From positions 1,411,964-1,475,963 of the forward strand of contig NZ_JAQSLN010000003.1 in the NCBI RefSeq assembly GCF_028649655.1: a stretch of DNA of 64,000 nt. Direction: 5' to 3'. Of the stretch, positions 42,721 through 51,670 are shown piece after piece. The notes under the pieces were generated by a model. It was not told where the DNA came from, ran no database searches, and saw only the letters and a program-made list of their open reading frames with translations. The position numbers were made by a program, and so were the translations under genes. Source of the stretch: Halobacteriovorax sp. GB3 (GTDB lineage: Bacteria; Bdellovibrionota; Bacteriovoracia; Bacteriovoracales; Bacteriovoracaceae). Every line of letters starts with the position of its first letter. The first letter of the stretch is position 1.

Positions 42721-43626
42721 TTAGCAAATTGTTGGTTGAACATCCTGTTTCCCACTTCGGGAATTAGCAAAGGGCATCTCAAATTTCTCTTTTGAAGAAA
42801 TTAGAGTACCAAAGTTCTCCTCGGTGAACCTATGAACGACCTTTATGAAATTTTTGTGGATGGCAGAATTTGCCGAACCAAAAAGTGTCTGGTCAAATTT
42901 ATCGACTGCGCTGACTTCATAACCAATACTTCCAAGAACGTTTACACGTCCTCCAAGAAAATGATCGATTGTTTCACTCAAAGTCTTTACAATTTTTTGA
43001 TATTGACCAAGACTAGAAACTTTATTCACTAGTAAGTGATTATGCTTTACGCCATATTTATTATTGAGAATTTTGATAAGAGAATAGCTATCTGTGATGG
43101 AAGATTTATCTGGAGTAACTACGACAAATCGATAATCACTATAAGCATTGATTGTCAGTGTATCTTTTTGAAGACCTGCGGGACTGTCTAAGAGAATAAA
43201 ATCAAACTCTCTCTCATGACCTACGATGACATCAAGAATGATTTTTTCAAATTCTAGTTTATTTTCAAAGAGCTCTAAATTGCCGTTACACCCACTAAGA
43301 AGATGAAACTGACCATCTTTATGAACGACCTCTTCAAAAGTTTTTTCGGCCTTTATAAGCGCTGAGAAATCATCATTTACAGGCAATCCTAGCTTGACAG
43401 CAGTGTTAGCAAGATTGAAGTCACAGTCGATTAACAACGTTTTGTAACCTTGAGCTGCTAGAGTTTTTGCAATTTTCAAGGCAGCTGAAGTCTTCCCCAC
43501 TCCACCTTTTCCAGCAGTAATTGAAATAGTAGTTGCTTTACCTTCTAGTTTTTTATCGCTAAAGCGCGATTCGCCTTCATAGCGATTTTGTGACAATAGC
43601 CAGTCACTAACATTCTTTCTCGACAT
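42721..43626 (-). CDS. flhG: Flagellar number regulator FlhG/FleN (MinD-like ATPase)
   Basis: 301 residues. MinD/ParA ATPase that limits flagellum number at the pole. The deviant Walker A is intact: TAGKGGVGKTSAALKIA (KGGVGKT). Then LLIDCDFNLAN (Walker B-like), DFILLDSPAGLQKDT and VVVTPDKSSITDSYSLIK. A 35-residue N-terminal extension (DWLLSQNRYEGESRFSDKK) probably contacts partners. GGAGACAGG precedes the ATG. Between fliA and flhF, as in polar-flagellate bacteria. Confidence 0.93.
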   Translation of the reverse strand: MSRKNVSDWLLSQNRYEGESRFSDKKLEGKATTISITAGKGGVGKTSAALKIAKTLAAQGYKTLLIDCDFNLANTAVKLGLPVNDDFSALIKAEKTFEEVVHKDGQFHLLSGCNGNLELFENKLEFEKIILDVIVGHEREFDFILLDSPAGLQKDTLTINAYSDYRFVVVTPDKSSITDSYSLIKILNNKYGVKHNHLLVNKVSSLGQYQKIVKTLSETIDHFLGGRVNVLGSIGYEVSAVDKFDQTLFGSANSAIHKNFIKVVHRFTEENFGTLISSKEKFEMPFANSRSGKQDVQPTIC

Positions 43627-43666
43627 CCTGTCTCCAAAAAAAATTTACATCCATCCTAGATGTGAA

Positions 43667-45115
43667 TTAATTTAACTGAAAAATACCTGCTAAAACTCTC
43701 TCAGCTGTTGCTGACTCAATATCATCAGGTACTACTTCACCAGTCCCAAAAAACTTAAATGGGAGATTTTCAACTTCAATCGAAAGATTGAAAAGAGCTC
43801 CAAAATTTAAACAAAGATCGAGATTTGATACAATCATTCCATTTGCTAAACTTCCATAGCGTGAAATGACTTTTCTATTATATATCTCTGAGTGAATGGC
43901 CGATAGTGTGATCAATACTTCCACATTCTTGAAAGCTCTTCTCATACCGTCGATGAACTTCTTGATATCATTAAGATCTGAGTTCATATTTTTATAGTCA
44001 ATGAAAACTGACTTACCATTTTCGACCGATTTTCTTGTTTGAGAAACAATTTCTGCAATCGAATCGACAGTAACGACATCAATTCCAAACATTTTTTCAG
44101 TAAAATCTGGTCCCTTCTTTTCTCCAACTTTCAGATTGCGAATAATCACGGCATCAGACTTTAAGGCCCCAAGTTTTTGAACCATACTCGTTTGACCACA
44201 TGATGAATCTGAAATCATCACAGTTACAACTGGAGCGTTTTCTTCAGTAAGTGAAGAAAAAAGAGGCATGGCCGTCTCTACTTCCCCAAGCATCTCTCTA
44301 AGAGCAAATTCAAAGACGATATCAGGGTTATCTTGATCATCTTCTGTAAGTTCAAATGTTGCTTTTTTAATAATACTTCTAATGAAGTTATCGCTAATAT
44401 CTAAACTTTTTAGGGTTGTTCTCAACTGATAAATTCCACTCGCTTCTTTCTTTTCGAGTTTTTCAACATTTTTAGTCAGCGCATATAGTTGTTTTTCTAG
44501 TTCATCAATTTTCTTTTTCTGAACTTCAATCTCTTCATTTGAAACATTTGAATGCTGATTGTTGTGCACTTCTACATAATCATTGGAAGCACGACGTGGT
44601 TCTTCATATTGGTGAGGTACAGAAGTTTCTTCCATCATCGCATCTTCGAATGAATCAAGACTCATTTGTTCTTGTTCATTAATTTCACTTTCTTGTTCAT
44701 GGCTTAAAAAATCATCTAAACTACTTTTAAGTTTTGAAGAAAGGTCTTTTGCCTTAGTTGCAACTGAGTTAACTTGCTTATTAAGACCAGCTTTACCATA
44801 ACCAACAGTTGAGCTCATAGATTTTTCAAGTTTCTGATTTTCAGAATGCCCATCAATCATGTTTGAAATATAAGACGAATCATTTGAATAGAATTGTTCT
44901 TTCTGTTCACTTGAAAGAACTTGATCCACTCTATCTTTTTTCACATAGCTTCTTTCAGAAATTGCTGCTGTGATTTCAATTTTTTTCTTTTTAAATGCGC
45001 CCTTCAAACCTTTGTTCGTAATAGTTTTTAGGATAATAGCATCTGGACCTAATTGCGCTTTAATGTCTTTAAGCGCCTCATCAAGCGTATCTGCTTCAAA
45101 TTTTCTTACATGCAT
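43667..45115 (-). CDS. flhF: FlhF-like protein with degenerate GTPase domain
   Basis: 482 residues. The N-terminal B domain is a good FlhF match (MHVRKFEADTLDEALKDIKAQLGPDAIILKT). A middle linker (60-230) is acidic, Gln/Ser-rich with a coiled coil (EEIEVQKKKIDELEKQLYALTKNVEKLEKK), followed by the helical N domain. The G domain (297-482) keeps the fold pattern and the final EVVPDDIESATAERVLAGIF block of FlhF, but its GTP motifs are gone. P-loop GPTGVGKTT is SDSSCGQTS (Gln308, CAA codon checked, replaces the lysine). The DTAG region reads DYKNMNS, and TKLD reads SNLDL. It should not hydrolyse GTP like normal FlhF. The start is one base after the flhA stop. Confidence 0.85.
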   Translation of the reverse strand: MHVRKFEADTLDEALKDIKAQLGPDAIILKTITNKGLKGAFKKKKIEITAAISERSYVKKDRVDQVLSSEQKEQFYSNDSSYISNMIDGHSENQKLEKSMSSTVGYGKAGLNKQVNSVATKAKDLSSKLKSSLDDFLSHEQESEINEQEQMSLDSFEDAMMEETSVPHQYEEPRRASNDYVEVHNNQHSNVSNEEIEVQKKKIDELEKQLYALTKNVEKLEKKEASGIYQLRTTLKSLDISDNFIRSIIKKATFELTEDDQDNPDIVFEFALREMLGEVETAMPLFSSLTEENAPVVTVMISDSSCGQTSMVQKLGALKSDAVIIRNLKVGEKKGPDFTEKMFGIDVVTVDSIAEIVSQTRKSVENGKSVFIDYKNMNSDLNDIKKFIDGMRRAFKNVEVLITLSAIHSEIYNRKVISRYGSLANGMIVSNLDLCLNFGALFNLSIEVENLPFKFFGTGEVVPDDIESATAERVLAGIFQLN

Positions 45116-45116
45116 C

Positions 45117-47195
45117 TTACAACCTCACCGTTCCAAGAGACCTAATATTTGCGTCTGGACTCAATTCATTATGACTTACTACAACTAAATTTGGGATGAA
45201 CTTTTCTGTTAATTTCTTAAAGTGATTTCTAATCACTGGAGAGCAAAGAACAATCATTTTCTCTCCCATATTCGTTGCCTCTTCTATTTTCTCATTAAGA
45301 CTTGCAAGAATCGTCTGGGTAATTTTTGGGTCTAAAGAAAGTTGTTGACCATGTTCAGTTTGAATTAAGTTACCAGCAATAGATTCTTCAATATTTCTAT
45401 CAAGTGTAAATAGTGGAATTTCCCCTGCTTCACTCTTAATCGATTCCGTAATTGTTCTATAGAGCGACTGTCTAACATACTCTGTTAGAAGTTCTGGATC
45501 TTTCGCAGAAGTTCCATATTCAGAAAGCGCCTCAAGAATTGTTCTTAAGTCTCTAACTGATACATTTTCTCTAAGTAGATTTTGAATAACTTTTAAGATC
45601 GCACCAAGAGGAAGAATATCTGGTACAAGATCTGAGACAAGTTTTGGATTTGTTTCTTTAAAGTTATCAAGAATTCTAACAAGCTCTTGTCTTCCAAAGA
45701 GTTCTTGTAGATTTGTTTTAAGAATTTCTGTGAGGTGTGTGGCAACAACTGTTGATAAGTCGACAACAGTATAACCATTGTACATGGCATCGTCTCTTTG
45801 CTCTTCAGAAATCCATACTGCAGGTAATCCAAAAACAGGTTCAATAGTTTCGATACCATCGATTTTATCAATAACTGTACCTGGATCCATTGCTAGGAAG
45901 TGATCAGAAACCAATTCTCCTTGAGCGACTTCAATTCCTTTGATCTTGATACTATACCCTCCTGGCTTAAGTTCAAGATTGTCCTTAATTTTAACAGAAG
46001 GAATGATTACACCCCAGTCTAAAGCGAATTGCTTTCTCATATGTGTAATTCTTTCAAGCAGATCACCATTTTGTTCAGCATCGACAAGGCTTACAAGGCC
46101 ATATCCAACCTCTAGCTCAACGAGTTCTAGTGTCAGAAGGTCTTCAAGATTATCTGGTCTAGCTTTCTTCTCTTCAACATCCATTTTCTGAGCTTCTTCT
46201 TTCTCAATAACATTCGACTTTTCCATTCTATTTGCCAGATAAGCTAAAAAAGCCCCTACTGTCATAAATGGAATTTTCGGAAGTCCAGGAATTAAAGAGA
46301 AGATGAAAAGAACTGCTGATGCTATATAAACAGCTTTAGGATGTAACTTAAATTGTTGCCCAACTTGAGTACCTAAGTTTGTTTCACTTGTATTTCTTGT
46401 GGCAATGATACCAGCTGCAGTAGAAATGATAAGAGCAGGAATTTGAGAAACAAGACCATCTCCAACAGTAAGGAGTGTGAATGTTTGAGCGGCAGATCCA
46501 ACATCAAGCCCATTTTGTGCAACACCAACAATGATTCCACCAATAATGTTAATGGCCGTAATCATAATACCGGCAATGGCATCTCCTCGAACAAACTTCG
46601 AAGCACCATCCATAGACCCGTAAAAGTCAGCTTCTTCAGCAACTTCGGCACGTCTACGTTTCGCTTCACGATCATCAATGAGACCAGCATTTAAGTCAGC
46701 ATCAATGGCCATTTGCTTACCTGGCATGGCATCTAATGTAAATCTTGCAGCAACTTCAGCAACACGCCCAGCACCCTTTGTGATTACCATAAAGTTGATA
46801 ATAACAAGAATGATAAAGACGATGATACCAACAACAAAGTTCCCTTCAACAACGAACTCTCCAAATGAGCGAATGATCTCACCAGCAGCACTCGTACCAT
46901 CACTACCACCTCTAAGAAGAATATTTCTTGTTGAAGCGACGTTAAGTGACAGTCTAAATAATGTTGTTACAAGTAGGATCGAAGGAAATGTAGAAAAATC
47001 AAGTGGCTTCTTAGTATAAACAGATACAAGAAGAATAACGACAGATGCCGATAGTGTAAGGGCCAGAAGTAAATCTAGAAAAAACGGATTTACCGGTACA
47101 ATCATGACAGAAAGAATTAACAATAACCCTATAGCAATCGCTAAATCAGAGTTTTGTGTTAAGGCTTTCAATTTATCAGCAAAATTCCCTTCCAT
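45117..47195 (-). CDS. flhA: Flagellar export apparatus protein FlhA
   Basis: 692 residues, standard length. Eight membrane helices in the first 330 residues (IAIGLLLILSVMIVPVNPF; SILLVTTLFRLSLNVASTRNILL), with the FHIPEP-type cytoplasmic loop MPGKQMAIDADLNAGLIDDREAKRRR present in split form. The cytoplasmic domain (345-692) binds export chaperones, with SLDPKITQTILASL near the end. It forms the nonameric ring of the type III export gate, powered by the proton gradient. Preceded by flhB, followed by flhF. Confidence 0.97.
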   Translation of the reverse strand: MEGNFADKLKALTQNSDLAIAIGLLLILSVMIVPVNPFFLDLLLALTLSASVVILLVSVYTKKPLDFSTFPSILLVTTLFRLSLNVASTRNILLRGGSDGTSAAGEIIRSFGEFVVEGNFVVGIIVFIILVIINFMVITKGAGRVAEVAARFTLDAMPGKQMAIDADLNAGLIDDREAKRRRAEVAEEADFYGSMDGASKFVRGDAIAGIMITAINIIGGIIVGVAQNGLDVGSAAQTFTLLTVGDGLVSQIPALIISTAAGIIATRNTSETNLGTQVGQQFKLHPKAVYIASAVLFIFSLIPGLPKIPFMTVGAFLAYLANRMEKSNVIEKEEAQKMDVEEKKARPDNLEDLLTLELVELEVGYGLVSLVDAEQNGDLLERITHMRKQFALDWGVIIPSVKIKDNLELKPGGYSIKIKGIEVAQGELVSDHFLAMDPGTVIDKIDGIETIEPVFGLPAVWISEEQRDDAMYNGYTVVDLSTVVATHLTEILKTNLQELFGRQELVRILDNFKETNPKLVSDLVPDILPLGAILKVIQNLLRENVSVRDLRTILEALSEYGTSAKDPELLTEYVRQSLYRTITESIKSEAGEIPLFTLDRNIEESIAGNLIQTEHGQQLSLDPKITQTILASLNEKIEEATNMGEKMIVLCSPVIRNHFKKLTEKFIPNLVVVSHNELSPDANIRSLGTVRL

Positions 47196-47202
47196 AATCT
47201 AC

Positions 47203-48279
47203 CTACCCTAGGGCCTTATTTTTTCTTTTAAGCTTGTAAACAAATGCCAGAACTTCAGCGACAGCTTTATAAAGCGTTCTCGGAACTGGTTCATTCTCTT
47301 TAACTGTTTTAAATAGTGCTCTTGCCAGAGGAACATTTTCAACAATTGGGATATTGTGCTCCTTAGCAATTTCTCTAATTCTTAATGCAAGGTGATCAGC
47401 ACCCTTTCCCATAACCATTGGTGAAACCATTGATTGATCATCATATTTTAAAACAATACTAATATGAGTTGGGTTCGTTACGATAACATCAGCGTTTGGA
47501 ATTTCAGAAATCATGCGTTTTTGGGCCATTTCACGCTGAACAGCACGAATCTTTTGCTTAACTTCTGGGTTACCATCTTGCTCTTTCGACTCTCTCTTTG
47601 CTTCTTCTTTTGTCATCATCAGTTTTTTCTTGTAAGAGAATTTCTGATAAGCAAAATCGCAGACAGCAATAATAAGAAGTCCAAGAAGAATACTCATTCC
47701 AAGCTTAGCAAGAATATCTTTTCCGTAGATGAAAGCTTGGAAGAAATCCATGTGAAGAAAACCACCAAATGTTTGGATATCATCTTTTATAAATCCATAT
47801 ACGATTGCCATAACGAAGATGAATTTAAAAAATCCTTTTATCGCTTCAACTACAGACTTCATTGAAAATAGCTTTTTTACACCTTGTATTGGATCGATTC
47901 TTTCAGGTTTAAAAGTTAAAACTTCAGGAGAAAAGAGAAAACCAATTTGCGCGACATTCATCGCAACACCAACACAAAGAGAAACAGCAAAAATTGGTGC
48001 CACACTTTTAATTCCAACAAAAACAGTTTTTGTTATGATTGTTTTAAATGCCTTTTCTTTGAATGCATTTGATACATCCAACATATAGAGCCATTCAATA
48101 TATTCAGTGAATACTTCATAGACATAGACAAGCGAAAGAGTAAGCGTAAGAATACACGCCGCTAAAACAATAACGCTCGTTAATTCTTTAGAAGAAGCAA
48201 CCTCACCACGCTTTCGGAATTCTTCAATCCTATGGGCGGATGGGTCCTCGGTTTTTTCCTGATCTGACTCTTCGGCCAC
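47203..48279 (-). CDS. flhB: Flagellar export switch protein FlhB
   Basis: 358 residues from GTG (AAAGG eight bases before). Four membrane helices, then the cytoplasmic tail with the self-cleaving NPTH motif in VIVTNPTHISIVL; cleavage between Asn and Pro switches export from hook to filament subunits. The N-terminal EKTEDPSAHRIEEFRKRGEVASSKE is the family start. C-terminal IPIVENVPLARALFKTVKENEPVP is also typical. Confidence 0.96.
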   Translation of the reverse strand: MAEESDQEKTEDPSAHRIEEFRKRGEVASSKELTSVIVLAACILTLTLSLVYVYEVFTEYIEWLYMLDVSNAFKEKAFKTIITKTVFVGIKSVAPIFAVSLCVGVAMNVAQIGFLFSPEVLTFKPERIDPIQGVKKLFSMKSVVEAIKGFFKFIFVMAIVYGFIKDDIQTFGGFLHMDFFQAFIYGKDILAKLGMSILLGLLIIAVCDFAYQKFSYKKKLMMTKEEAKRESKEQDGNPEVKQKIRAVQREMAQKRMISEIPNADVIVTNPTHISIVLKYDDQSMVSPMVMGKGADHLALRIREIAKEHNIPIVENVPLARALFKTVKENEPVPRTLYKAVAEVLAFVYKLKRKNKALG

Positions 48280-48290
48280 GTTTTACACCT

Positions 48291-49073
48291 TTACAGAATA
48301 AGTAGCTGGAACCAATCTCCAAGCTTTTCTGTATATATCTTAAAACCTACATGGAAGAACTCTTCTGATGTAGCAAAGAAAACTAACAATCCCAGTCCAA
48401 TGTTAACTGAGAAACTGACCATAATAATATTCATCTGAGGAACAGTTCTAGCGATAATCCCCAAAATTGTATTAATCAGCATATTTGTAAAAATAAGAGG
48501 AGAAGCAAGCATTAGAGCTGCAGAGAAAATCCCCTTAAATAGATCCATAAAGAAGATATGGCTACTTGCCATCTTCCCAAGAGAATAAGCATGAACAGTA
48601 AAAAATGATGAAAACACACCTTTAAACATTGGGATTAAAGCGCCACTTGAAACAATAATGATCAGAATCGACCATTGAATTAATTTTTCGAATGGACCAA
48701 CTTGTTGACCCGAACTTGGATCAAAGTAGCGAACGGCTGCAAAACCAATTTGCTGAGTAATAATCGAACCAGCTGAAATATAAATTTGCATGATTGACTT
48801 CACAAGGTAGCCAATAGTAATTCCAATAATAGAATAGATAATTGTCAGCATCGTAAAATGATCAACACCAACATAAGCGATATCTCTTAAAATCTCATTT
48901 TGAATATATGGAAAAAAGCAGTATGTAATAAGTAGTGTAGAGAGAATTTTTACAATCCCAGGAATTGGAAGATTGTCATAAATAGGCAATTGAAAATTGA
49001 TCGCTAACATCTTTGTGAAAGCGAGCCAAAAAGCGATAACAATAGAAATGTCAGTAATCTGAATGTCTATCAT
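48291..49073 (-). CDS. fliR: Flagellar export protein FliR
   Basis: 260 residues, five to six membrane helices (for example LSTLLITYCFFPYI; YSIIGITIGYLVKSIM). The GSIITQQIGFAAVRYFDPSSGQQV segment matches FliR's GE-xx-S-xQ region loosely and LMLASPLIFTNMLINTILGIIARTVPQMNI is diagnostic (the VPQMN motif). Its ATG overlaps the fliQ stop in ATGA. Part of the FliP5Q4R1 export gate. Confidence 0.93.
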   Translation of the reverse strand: MIDIQITDISIVIAFWLAFTKMLAINFQLPIYDNLPIPGIVKILSTLLITYCFFPYIQNEILRDIAYVGVDHFTMLTIIYSIIGITIGYLVKSIMQIYISAGSIITQQIGFAAVRYFDPSSGQQVGPFEKLIQWSILIIIVSSGALIPMFKGVFSSFFTVHAYSLGKMASSHIFFMDLFKGIFSAALMLASPLIFTNMLINTILGIIARTVPQMNIIMVSFSVNIGLGLLVFFATSEEFFHVGFKIYTEKLGDWFQLLIL

Positions 49074-49345
49074 TGGCCTCTTACCATCTGAGGAATACTA
49101 ATAATAAGATCCCTCGTAAAAGTTGTTAAAGTATCTGAAATCCATGGAGCACTTAAGGCAAGTAGTCCAACGATAACAAGAATCTTTGGGATAAATGAAA
49201 GTGTTTGCTCGTTGATCTGAGTAACAGCCTGAAAGAGCGATACAAGAATACCCATAACAAGTGATCCTAAAAGCATAGGAGCTGAAATCATTAGAGCAAC
49301 TTTAATGGCTTGATTTGAAATATCTGTAAAGTAATCAATACCCAT
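49070..49345 (-). CDS. fliQ: Flagellar export protein FliQ
   Basis: 91 residues, two membrane helices separated by the short QAVTQINEQTLSFIPK segment, which is the FliQ signature (Q-x-T-Q-I-x-E-x-TL-x-F-x-PK). AAGGATTTATA precedes the ATG. Four copies stack around FliP/FliR in the export gate. Confidence 0.95.
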   Translation of the reverse strand: MGIDYFTDISNQAIKVALMISAPMLLGSLVMGILVSLFQAVTQINEQTLSFIPKILVIVGLLALSAPWISDTLTTFTRDLIISIPQMVRGQ

Positions 49346-49354
49346 TATAAATCC

Positions 49355-50104
49355 TTAGTTAAATGATCGCAGGAGTGAACCTGTGACAAGTTGCCATCCA
49401 TCGACGAGTACAAAAAGTAAAAGCTTAAATGGTAGTGAGATAACAACTGGTGGTAGCATCATCATTCCCATTGCCATGAGAACAGAGGCGACAACCATAT
49501 CGAGAATCAGAAATGGAATATACAATAGAAATCCAATCTGAAATGCTGTTTTAAGTTCCGAAATAATAAAAGCAGGAATTAAAAAATGTATTGGAACATC
49601 ATTAATTGTTGTTGGTTGAGTTTCACCTGTTACATCGTAAAAAAGGGCAATATCAGCTTTTCGAACTTGCTTATTCATAAAACCACGAAGACTCTTTTCA
49701 ATTTGATCGAGAGCAACAGTCGTTGTAATTTGCTTTTTCATGTAAGGAGAGACCGCTTTGTAATAAATATCTTCACCCGTTGGTCTCATAACGAAAACAG
49801 AGAGAAAAAGAGCAAATCCAATTAGAAGTTGGTTTGGTGGCATACTCTGTGTACCAATGGCCTGTCTCATAAAAGAAAGAACAACAATGATACGAGTGAA
49901 GCATGTACATAAGATAAGTACAGCAGGAGCAAGAGTTAAGACCGTGAAAAGAATTAGTACTTCAATAGTATCAACAAGATCAACACCTTGACCGAAGTTG
50001 ACAGAGAGACCCGGTAGCCCCACTTTGGCCTGTGCCAAAACAGAACCAGAGCCAAAAAGCCCTAATAGAAAAATCAATAATTTAGTTAACTTCCATGTTT
50101 TCAT
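49355..50104 (-). CDS. fliP: Flagellar export protein FliP
   Basis: 249 residues. A cleavable N-terminal signal (LTKLLIFLLGLFGSGSVLA) and four later helices. Diagnostic sequence: FTRIIVVLSFMRQAIGTQSMPPNQLLIG, split across the second helix, and GMMMLPPVVISLPFKLLLFVLVDGWQLV at the C terminus. Forms the pore pentamer of the export gate. Between fliO and fliQ. Confidence 0.96.
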   Translation of the reverse strand: MKTWKLTKLLIFLLGLFGSGSVLAQAKVGLPGLSVNFGQGVDLVDTIEVLILFTVLTLAPAVLILCTCFTRIIVVLSFMRQAIGTQSMPPNQLLIGFALFLSVFVMRPTGEDIYYKAVSPYMKKQITTTVALDQIEKSLRGFMNKQVRKADIALFYDVTGETQPTTINDVPIHFLIPAFIISELKTAFQIGFLLYIPFLILDMVVASVLMAMGMMMLPPVVISLPFKLLLFVLVDGWQLVTGSLLRSFN

Positions 50105-50133
50105 TCAAGCTTCCCTGCTCTCCCGAAATCTTC

Positions 50134-51279
50134 CTATTGGAAAGATTTCAGTCCCTTAACCTTGGACTTAATTTGATCAGATAGCTTTACCTGATCACCT
50201 ACTGGATTATTTTGCAAAAAGTTTGCCAGGCCTTCCCCTTGTTCTTCTTCAGTAACCGGAGCCTGTACTTCTTTCAATTTAAAATCTTTTTGTGAATGCT
50301 CAGCGAGCCCTAAATTCGTATCAAAATTATCTCCGGCGATTTCCTTTTCACCTTGCTTGATAAGTCCTGTTACATCATTAATTTCACCAAGAGCTTGAAG
50401 TCCTTGCTCTGTCGATCCAACTAAGAAGACCTGATTATGAGCTTTGATCATCATGACGCTTCTCTTAGGAGCAATATAAGTTGTATTTAGAACCTCAACT
50501 AACTTAGTATCATTTAAAAAACCAAGTTTTCCTTTTTTAAGAACACCTTTTCTCATTAAATTCATGACAGCATAGAAGCCTAAGATAATCAGAGCTAAGA
50601 AAGCAACAATCTTTGAAACATAAGACATTAGAGAGAAAGACTCACTCTTACTTTCTTTCGTCTCTTTTGCAAAAGGAATTGTTGATGACATCTTTGTGCT
50701 AACAACATCTTTAGAGACAGCTTTATTCTCTACTTTTGTCTCTACTGTCTTAGCTGCCTCTGCAATTTTTTTAACTTCTTTATCTTTGATAAGTTTCTCT
50801 AGATAACTCTCATCAAATTTTTCGAGTTTATTAGAATTGGCACTGGCAGTGTTCTTTGAAACAACTGGAATAGACTTAGTTTTAGCCATTGTCGTTGGAA
50901 GAGATAAGACAACATTATCATCATTTAGAGTTAAACTGACTTGATCTTCCTTTCCTTTAAGTGAGTAAGGAAGAATCGCTCTAACTCTAACGAGCTCTTT
51001 ATTAAATTGGTAGGCCATTAACGTTGTATCAAAGTTATTTGAAACCGTTACTTTCTTTTCAATCTTCGGCCATACAAATGAACTAGGAACTACGATTTGA
51101 ACAATATTGTCTTTGATCGTTAGTTCTGGAGTTTCTTGCATCTCACCATTCATTTGAATTTTAACATTCGCCTTATCAGCACTAATTTTTTCGAAGTTTA
51201 GCGACTTAATTTCAGTTTTTGCCAAACTTACGTTAGTGATTAAAAGTAAAGATGATAGAAAAGTAAGTGTCTTTTTCAT
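50134..51279 (-). CDS. fliO: FliO-like protein with large N-terminal periplasmic domain
   Basis: 381 residues from the ATG at 51279 (GGGA six bases before); an ATG overlapping the fliN stop at 51291 is an alternative. Signal peptide MKKTLTFLSSLLLITNVSLA. Residues 25-130 are beta-rich (KSLNFEKISADKANVKIQM; VQIVVPSSFVWP) and resemble AMIN domains by eye. A linker rich in Lys/Val follows, then one membrane helix near 225-245 and the FliO domain (GFLNDTKLVEVLNTTYIAPKRSVMMIKAHNQVFLVGST, which contains the L-x-P(K)R-x-x-x-x-V core). Ordinary FliO is 100-150 residues. FliO helps assemble the FliP ring. Confidence 0.8.
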   Translation of the reverse strand: MKKTLTFLSSLLLITNVSLAKTEIKSLNFEKISADKANVKIQMNGEMQETPELTIKDNIVQIVVPSSFVWPKIEKKVTVSNNFDTTLMAYQFNKELVRVRAILPYSLKGKEDQVSLTLNDDNVVLSLPTTMAKTKSIPVVSKNTASANSNKLEKFDESYLEKLIKDKEVKKIAEAAKTVETKVENKAVSKDVVSTKMSSTIPFAKETKESKSESFSLMSYVSKIVAFLALIILGFYAVMNLMRKGVLKKGKLGFLNDTKLVEVLNTTYIAPKRSVMMIKAHNQVFLVGSTEQGLQALGEINDVTGLIKQGEKEIAGDNFDTNLGLAEHSQKDFKLKEVQAPVTEEEQGEGLANFLQNNPVGDQVKLSDQIKSKVKGLKSFQ

Positions 51280-51290
51280 GTCAATTCCCA

Positions 51291-51659
51291 TTATTTCAAT
51301 GTTTCAATTCTCTCGATTGGGCTAATAATATCAGTCAGACGAATACCAAATTTTTCGTTAACAACAACAACTTCACCCTTAGCAACAAGCTTTCCATTCA
51401 CAAGAATTTCTAATGGCTCACCGGCAAGTTTATCAAGTTCTAAAACAGAACCCTGTCCTAGTTGTAACAAATCTTTGATAACAACTTCTGTTCTTCCAAG
51501 CTCAACTGTTACCTTGAGTGGAATATCGAGAATAAAATCTAAATTTTGTACCTTTAGTTTATTAAGCGCATCATCTCCAGCTTTGACTTCATCAGCAAGC
51601 TTTTGAACTTTCACAGCATTGATTGATTCTACGTTGTCTTGATTTTCAAGTTCATTCAT
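51291..51659 (-). CDS. fliN: Flagellar motor switch protein FliN
   Basis: 122 residues. The SpoA domain covers residues 42-120: [47 protein letters not shown] (seen in two continuous pieces) and [14 protein letters not shown]. The short N-terminal tail is polar. FliN rings form the bottom of the C-ring and bind CheY-P and FliH. Typical position between fliM and fliO. Confidence 0.95.
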   Translation of the reverse strand: MNELENQDNVESINAVKVQKLADEVKAGDDALNKLKVQNLDFILDIPLKVTVELGRTEVVIKDLLQLGQGSVLELDKLAGEPLEILVNGKLVAKGEVVVVNEKFGIRLTDIISPIERIETLK

Positions 51660-51670
51660 GGCCTAACCCC

